A stretch of 9,497 nucleotides of DNA, from positions 1-9,497 of the forward strand of contig JADFRB010000037.1 of the NCBI GenBank assembly GCA_022561525.1. The letters are read 5' to 3'. Position numbers and translations under genes: made by a program. Within the stretch, counting starts at the first letter, position 1; every line of letters starts with the position of its first letter. This DNA is from Nitrospinota bacterium. GTDB lineage: Bacteria; Nitrospirota; Nitrospiria; Nitrospirales; UBA8639. Of the stretch, positions 5,931 to 9,497 are shown in pieces. The notes below the pieces were generated by a model that saw only the letters and a list, made by a program, of their open reading frames with translations, made no database searches and was not told where the DNA came from.

Positions 5931-6791
5931 TTATTGAGCAAGTCCGGTATTCGCTGATTCCTGAAGAATTTCCTCCACCGCCCGAATCATTCTCAGTTCG
6001 ATGTCGGCTGTTTCATTGTCGCTGACCCCTAGCGTCTTCCCTTCCTGGGATATTTTTTCATAGTGCGCTTTGACCTTCAGGGTAGTGGCGTGCTGCCCGA
6101 TTCCTTCCAACACGAGAAGATATTGGTTGCGAAAACCTGGCAATTCGAGGGAGGGTGAGGCAGAGGTTTTTCGTTCGGTGACAAACACCGCTTTTTGGTC
6201 AGTCGCCATGTGTGCCAAAATCGAGTATCCATGTTGAAGCAACGCCCGTTTCGTGGCTTCGATCATTGGGGAAAACCCAATAGTGAAGGTTTGGGCATTA
6301 GCGCCGGAAATGTGGGTCGAAATCGATTGACGAAACAGTTCACGTTGACGGCGCAACCATTGGGTGTCGTTCGTCAGTTTGCGATTTTCTCTGGTTAATT
6401 CGGTCACTTGTTGGGTCAAAGCATGTCGTTCCACGGCCAAGCCCTGTCCGGTTTCTTGGGCGGCCTTGATTTTTTGATCGAGCTCCTTCTGCTGTTCCCG
6501 TAGTTCCTGGTTCAGCCGATCAATCTGCTCTTGAAAGACACGGTTGCCTTCTTGAAGGGTAATGATCATGGATTCCTGTTTCGCGCCAAGTTTTTTGAGT
6601 TCGGTATTTTCTTCTTCCAATAAAGGAATCCTATCTTGTGGACAGCCTTGAAGGATGGGAAACACACAAAGGAGGACTATCAAACGGAAAAAGGAAAGAC
6701 GCTCTCTCCGAAAAAAAATCTGGCCGGAAGGAAGCTGGCCGGAAGGAAGCTTGATAGAGGTGAAAGTGTTGGATTTAGCCACAGGAAACAA
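5931..6791 (-). CDS. Coiled-coil lipoprotein of unknown function
   Basis: A protein of up to 286 residues with a strong lipobox, ILQGC, whose Cys50 would be lipidated after export. It is preceded by charged RRER and a hydrophobic core (about 34-46). After the cysteine comes a long heptad-rich coiled coil (about 56-157, rich in Glu, Gln, Leu and Lys), then a globular domain at about 165-280 of mixed strands and helices that I do not recognise. The start is uncertain. The frame opens only with TTG (6791) or GTG (6782), an in-frame TAA lies a little upstream, neither start has a ribosome site, and the signal peptide would begin about 27 residues in. A start nearer the signal peptide or a frameshift at an A8 tract (6711-6718) is possible. 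Probably an envelope protein facing the periplasm. Confidence 0.7.
   Translation of the reverse strand: MFPVAKSNTFTSIKLPSGQLPSGQIFFRRERLSFFRLIVLLCVFPILQGCPQDRIPLLEEENTELKKLGAKQESMIITLQEGNRVFQEQIDRLNQELREQQKELDQKIKAAQETGQGLAVERHALTQQVTELTRENRKLTNDTQWLRRQRELFRQSISTHISGANAQTFTIGFSPMIEATKRALLQHGYSILAHMATDQKAVFVTERKTSASPSLELPGFRNQYLLVLEGIGQHATTLKVKAHYEKISQEGKTLGVSDNETADIELRMIRAVEEILQESANTGLAQ
6720..6749. repeat. Perfect 15-bp tandem duplication
   Basis: CTGGCCGGAAGGAAG occurs twice back to back (6720-6734 and 6735-6749). In the lipoprotein frame it encodes LPSGQ twice, in the doubtful segment before the signal peptide. The repeat keeps the frame, so it gives no evidence against translation by itself. 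Confidence 0.8.
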
Positions 6792-6850
6792 AAGGAGAAG
6801 TTTTTAGCACGGGGAGAGCTTGAGTACCGATTTTTGGGATTGTAGGCTGC

Positions 6851-6868
6851 TTTGCATAGTAATGCAAA
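6851..6868. repeat. Small perfect hairpin between divergent genes
   Basis: TTTGCAT (6851-6857) pairs with ATGCAAA (6862-6868) around AGTA. It sits between the divergent lipoprotein and hydrolase genes. It could be an operator-type dyad; no T-run follows, so it is not a terminator. Confidence 0.35.
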
Positions 6869-6890
6869 TGAATGCCCCCTGATCTTAAGC

Positions 6891-6920
6891 TTGACCCTCC
6901 GAGCGCCGGGGGGCTACGCT
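6891..6920 (+). promoter_or_regulatory. Possible sigma-70-type promoter for the hydrolase operon
   Basis: TTGACC (6891-6896) matches the -35 consensus at five of six positions. TACGCT (6915-6920) follows after 18 bases as a weak -10. It lies 37 bases before the hydrolase start, the only plausible place for a promoter of this plus-strand pair. The GC-rich spacer and poor -10 keep this tentative. Confidence 0.3.
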
Positions 6921-6956
6921 TTGAATTTTTTAATGCCCTGCCGGAAAAGGAGTTTC

Positions 6957-7595
6957 ATGGCTGCCCTGATTCGAAAAACCTTTACCGTTCCACCACTTGG
7001 CTGTAATTGCTCGATCCTGGGCGATGCCGAGACCAAACAGGCCATTGTTGTTGATCCTGGTGGCGATGCCACGCGTATCTTGGACGAAGTTCAGCGTCTG
7101 GGTTTGACGATCATTGGCATATACCATACCCACGCGCATTTGGATCATTTTCTCGCCTCAGGAGAAATTCAGAATGCGACACAGGCTCCGCTTGGTATAC
7201 ATGAGGCTGATCTCGATCTGTGGAAAATCCTTGAGGTACAATGCCGCATGTTTGGTGTGCCGTTTGTCCAAGCCCCAGATCCGGACCATTGCATGCGGGA
7301 TGAGGAGGTGCTGTCGTTTGGGACCATCAAAGGTCAGGCGCTGCATACTCCGGGTCATACCCCCGGATCCATGTGCTTCCATTTTCCGCAAGAGCATCTG
7401 TTGTTGTCGGGTGACACGTTATTTCGGGGTGGTATCGGGCGGACGGATTTATGGGGTGGCGACTCGCGGGCCATTGAAACATCGATTCGCGAACGTTTGT
7501 TTTCACTGGATGAAGCGACCACGGTCATTACCGGTCATGGTGCCGAGACTCAGATCGGGTTTGAGCAAGAATACAACCCGTTTGTGTCCGGCTGA
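6957..7595 (+). CDS. Metallo-beta-lactamase-fold hydrolase, glyoxalase II-like
   Basis: A 212-residue cytoplasmic hydrolase with a two-metal centre. The motif HxHxDH is intact at 59-64 (THAHLDH). His134 (TPGHTPGS), Asp153 (SGDTLF) and His194 (ITGHG) supply the other ligands, and GIGRTDLWGGD follows as in YcbL-type and other short glyoxalase II relatives. Such enzymes hydrolyse thioesters such as S-lactoylglutathione, but many relatives have other substrates. It lacks the C-terminal glutathione-binding domain of classical GloB (about 250 residues), so glutathione dependence is unproven. I chose the ATG at 6957 because AGGAG lies 5 bases before it. The longer frame from 6852 begins inside a hairpin and adds 35 residues unlike the family. 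The DUF151 gene follows 25 bases later, so they are probably co-transcribed. Confidence 0.9.
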   Translation: MAALIRKTFTVPPLGCNCSILGDAETKQAIVVDPGGDATRILDEVQRLGLTIIGIYHTHAHLDHFLASGEIQNATQAPLGIHEADLDLWKILEVQCRMFGVPFVQAPDPDHCMRDEEVLSFGTIKGQALHTPGHTPGSMCFHFPQEHLLLSGDTLFRGGIGRTDLWGGDSRAIETSIRERLFSLDEATTVITGHGAETQIGFEQEYNPFVSG

Positions 7596-7620
7596 ACGTT
7601 TGTGTAGGAAGGAGGGCGTG

Positions 7621-8130
7621 ATGCGATCTCGTTGTTCAATCCTGTTGTTGGTCCTGTTCATCGTGCTGGGATGGTATGGACCATCTTTGGCTTTGGCACA
7701 AGCTCCACTCCCTGTCGGCCAGATTCAAATCGAAGATGTGAGTGTGTTGATGTCCGAAATGGGCCCGGTGGTCTTACTCAAAGCCCTTGGTCGGGTCGTA
7801 CCCATTTTTGTTGATCCTACGGTGGCAGGGTCTATTGATGGTGCATTACGAGGGCAAAAGTTTTTCCGGCCCCTTTCCCATGACCTGATGCATACGATAC
7901 TTCTGGCCTATGGAGGTTCCGTAACTCACGTTACAATCAAGCTGAAAGAGCAGATTTATTATGGAGAATTAGCAGTGGTCATTCAGGGTGATCTCAAAGT
8001 GTTTGATAGCCGGTCGTCAGATGCCATTGCTCTTGCTATCCATTTTGATGCTCCCATTTACGTGGAGAAAGAATTATTGGATCAGGCCGATCAGGAAAGG
8101 GGTGAACTCGAAGAGGCGCAATTGCTGTGA
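7621..8130 (+). CDS. Exported DUF151 (bifunctional nuclease family) protein
   Basis: A 169-residue protein. Residues about 31-155 form the DUF151/BFN domain (PF02577): VLLKALGRVVPIFV near 51-64, FRPLSHDLM near 82-90 and FDSRSSDAIALA near 128-139, the last being the family's most conserved stretch. Relatives include Thermotoga maritima TM0160 and plant proteins reported to have nuclease activity. Unlike the usual cytoplasmic members, it begins with a basic MRSR, a hydrophobic core (about 6-18) and SLALAQAP, a good signal-peptidase site near residues 25-28, so export to the periplasm is predicted. AAGGAGG stands about 6 bases before the ATG. It follows the hydrolase by 25 bases in the same direction and is likely its operon partner. 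Whether it acts on nucleic acid outside the cytoplasm is unknown. Confidence 0.88.
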   Translation: MRSRCSILLLVLFIVLGWYGPSLALAQAPLPVGQIQIEDVSVLMSEMGPVVLLKALGRVVPIFVDPTVAGSIDGALRGQKFFRPLSHDLMHTILLAYGGSVTHVTIKLKEQIYYGELAVVIQGDLKVFDSRSSDAIALAIHFDAPIYVEKELLDQADQERGELEEAQLL

Positions 8131-8131
8131 T

Positions 8132-8285
8132 GGAATGTTGAAAAAAGCCGCCAGCGGCGTTCTCGCCATTTTGCCGTGCTCACGTACTCCATGTACGCTC
8201 CGCTCGTCAAAATGGCTGCGGCCTTGCTGGACCTGGCTCCGCCGAAGCGGCTTCGCGCAGGCGAGCGGACTTTTTTGAACATTCC
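8132..8285. repeat. 154-bp nested palindromic intergenic element
   Basis: The ends are inverted: GGAATGTTGAAAAAAG (8132-8147) and CTTTTTTGAACATTCC (8270-8285) match at 15 of 16 positions. Further pairs nest inside: CCAGC/GCTGG (8151-8155, 8226-8230), GCCATTTTG/CAAAATGGC (8165-8173, 8208-8216) and CGTAC/GTACG (8183-8187, 8193-8197). A small GAAGC/GCTTC hairpin lies off the axis near 8244-8254. It begins one base after the DUF151 stop and ends 10 bases before the stop of the convergent gene. Either strand gives a large stem followed by a T6 tract, so it may act as a two-way terminator. It resembles interspersed palindromes I associate with Nitrospira genomes (from memory). Confidence 0.65.
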
Positions 8286-8295
8286 TTGTGAGGGA

Positions 8296-9318
8296 CTACG
8301 GAATAACTATGATGTCTAGGTAGGCGGGAAGACTATCGGCCCCTTGGGTATCGGTGACGCGTAGTTTAAATCGAAACAGTCGTTCTTCTGGAACGAATGG
8401 GGCTAAAAATCTGGCCTTTCCCGAGTAAGGGTCAAGAAGAGAGATTTTACTGCCGCGGACTTGTGACCAGTGGTATTGGAGCGATCCTCCCTCGGGATCG
8501 TAGCTCGCGAGTCCGTTTAACATGACGGGATCACCCGAATACACGGTTTGGTTTTCCCCGGGATTTGTGACGGGAGGTTGGTTGGTTTGAGTGTTGACTT
8601 TGACCTGAATTTCCAATACGGCTTCGCGGCCTCGGTTTTTGACGGTCAGCATTGCCGTTCCGTTTCCCACCAGACGAAGTAGCCCATTGTCATTGATCGT
8701 CACGACGGTTTCGTCGTCGACCAGGTAGGCTGTCCCGGTGTCTTTCCTGCGAATGGAGCGAACCGTGCCGTCTGAAAATCGTCCGATGACGCGCAACGCG
8801 AGTGTTTTGCCTAAAAAATCGATTTGGTCGTAGACTCGAGCGGATGCGGCTCGTCCGAATCGAAGAGGTTTTTCATTCTCAAAATCTATGTCCTTGAGTT
8901 GAGCTTTTGGTTCAATATGGATAAGGATTTCGTCGAAAACGGCCCATTTCTCCGTATCCACTTGCCCTTCTTCTAATTGAGCCACCGCCAGCAGGCGATA
9001 GGTACCGATGGCAGTTCGTGGCATTCGAATGGTTCCACCGAATGGGGGGTGGTGATCAGGTGTGGAGATAAGGGATCGTTTCCTGTCAACCAATTCTTCC
9101 AGCATGTCTTCACCATCGGCATACCAAAAATAGTGGACGGCGGTGATTCCCCCAACTTCGCCGATATCAAGATTGATGGAGACTTTTTCTCCAGATAAAT
9201 ACGTACTAGAATCTTTTGGTTCTACAATTGAAAATGGAAAAACTGTTGTGGTAAAGGTGAATAGGCTACAGAATGCTAAAATCCCTGAAATATATACCCA
9301 ATGCCAAAATCTCTCCAT
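8296..9318 (-). CDS. Secreted protein with Big2-like and PKD/Ig-like domains
   Basis: A 340-residue exported protein of unknown role. A signal peptide or N-terminal anchor covers about 1-30 (long hydrophobic run WVYISGILAF onward, no lipobox). Residues about 31-140 form a beta-rich domain (IVEPKDSSTYLSGEKV...) that resembles extracellular Ig-like folds. About 165-241 looks like a Big2-type domain (LRVIGRFSDGTVRSI, then VVTINDNGLLRLVGNGTAMLTV). Residues 248-339 are a PKD/REJ-type domain: PPVTNPGENQTVYSGDPVML, SYDPEGG, YHWSQVRG and the closing FRFKLRVTDTQGADS. Such domains mediate binding or spacing on the cell surface. The ATG at 9318 has GGAGG 9 bases upstream. No neighbour indicates a partner. 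The protein ends with the PKD domain and has no visible sorting signal. Confidence 0.8.
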   Translation of the reverse strand: MERFWHWVYISGILAFCSLFTFTTTVFPFSIVEPKDSSTYLSGEKVSINLDIGEVGGITAVHYFWYADGEDMLEELVDRKRSLISTPDHHPPFGGTIRMPRTAIGTYRLLAVAQLEEGQVDTEKWAVFDEILIHIEPKAQLKDIDFENEKPLRFGRAASARVYDQIDFLGKTLALRVIGRFSDGTVRSIRRKDTGTAYLVDDETVVTINDNGLLRLVGNGTAMLTVKNRGREAVLEIQVKVNTQTNQPPVTNPGENQTVYSGDPVMLNGLASYDPEGGSLQYHWSQVRGSKISLLDPYSGKARFLAPFVPEERLFRFKLRVTDTQGADSLPAYLDIIVIP

Positions 9319-9497
9319 CAGGAATCGCCTCCGATAAGGATGATTTAAAGATGTGGCCGATACTACTCTGGACTAGAAGCACCCGCAACAGGGAAAATGC
9401 TCCTTTCTCTATGACACAACACCGGCCCTTACCGAGAATGGAGATGAAACTTGTATTCAGGGCCTGTTGAATATTGAACTCCAATAGCTAATCAAAG
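9319..9497. other. Upstream region of the PKD-domain gene
   Basis: No gene is supported here. On the minus strand TTGCGG (9383-9388) and TAGTAT (9360-9365), separated by 17 bases, are a weak sigma-70-like candidate promoter about 40 bases before the start of the secreted protein. A 72-codon minus frame (9266-9484) overlaps that start and has no recognisable features. Confidence 0.25.

Noticed and set aside
6852..6956. 35-residue N-terminal extension of the metallo-hydrolase
   Set aside because: Starts with TTG inside a hairpin, has no ribosome site, and the added sequence is unlike the family. The ATG at 6957 has AGGAG.
9266..9484. 72-codon minus frame at the right edge
   Set aside because: Overlaps the start of the PKD-domain gene in another frame and shows no ribosome site or domain.

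Overview
The window looks like bacterial chromosome of moderate GC content with compact genes and fairly long, repeat-rich intergenic gaps. The gene set points to a Gram-negative, diderm bacterium: an ABC uptake system with a periplasmic binding protein, two exported proteins, a lipoprotein with a strong lipobox and an exported DUF151 protein. The palindromic element at 8132-8285 resembles interspersed repeats I associate with Nitrospira-type genomes. That placement rests on memory and inference, not on a marker gene.

Layout. (1) 2-121 (+): the last 39 codons of a protein that looks like the C-terminal TrkA-C/RCK-C regulatory domain of a potassium channel or K+ transport protein. (2) 228-1088 (-): a class I SAM-dependent methyltransferase. 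(3) 1089-1939: about 850 bases without a convincing gene, but with much structure. There is a 178-bp MITE-like element with about 32-bp imperfect terminal inverted repeats and flanking TTA triplets, abutting the methyltransferase Shine-Dalgarno. Beyond it lie several strong hairpins and a 15-bp perfect inverted repeat. (4) 1940-5447 (-): a three-gene glycine betaine/proline-type ABC importer, transcribed ATPase, permease, binding protein. The permease carries an extra N-terminal membrane domain resembling DUF2628. (5) 5448-5930: a gap holding a decayed four-helix-bundle (23S rRNA intervening-sequence-type) gene between GGTTCAGGG-type repeats, directly upstream of the ATPase. (6) 5931-6791 (-): a coiled-coil lipoprotein with an unclear start. 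(7) 6957-8130 (+): a likely two-gene operon of a glyoxalase II-like metallo-beta-lactamase-fold hydrolase and a DUF151 'bifunctional nuclease' family protein that carries a signal peptide. (8) 8132-8285: a 154-bp nested palindromic element between convergent genes. (9) 8296-9318 (-): a secreted protein with a Big2-like and a PKD/Ig-like domain.

How the genes work together. The importer genes form one translationally coupled unit, and compatible-solute uptake is the clear metabolic theme. The potassium-channel fragment at the left edge would fit osmotic adaptation, but the two are separated by the methyltransferase and the structured gap, so a link is only inferred. No complete new multi-gene system (defence, CRISPR, biosynthetic cluster) is visible. 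The most unusual items are the permease fusion, the exported DUF151 protein, and the small mobile or palindromic elements lying against gene starts.
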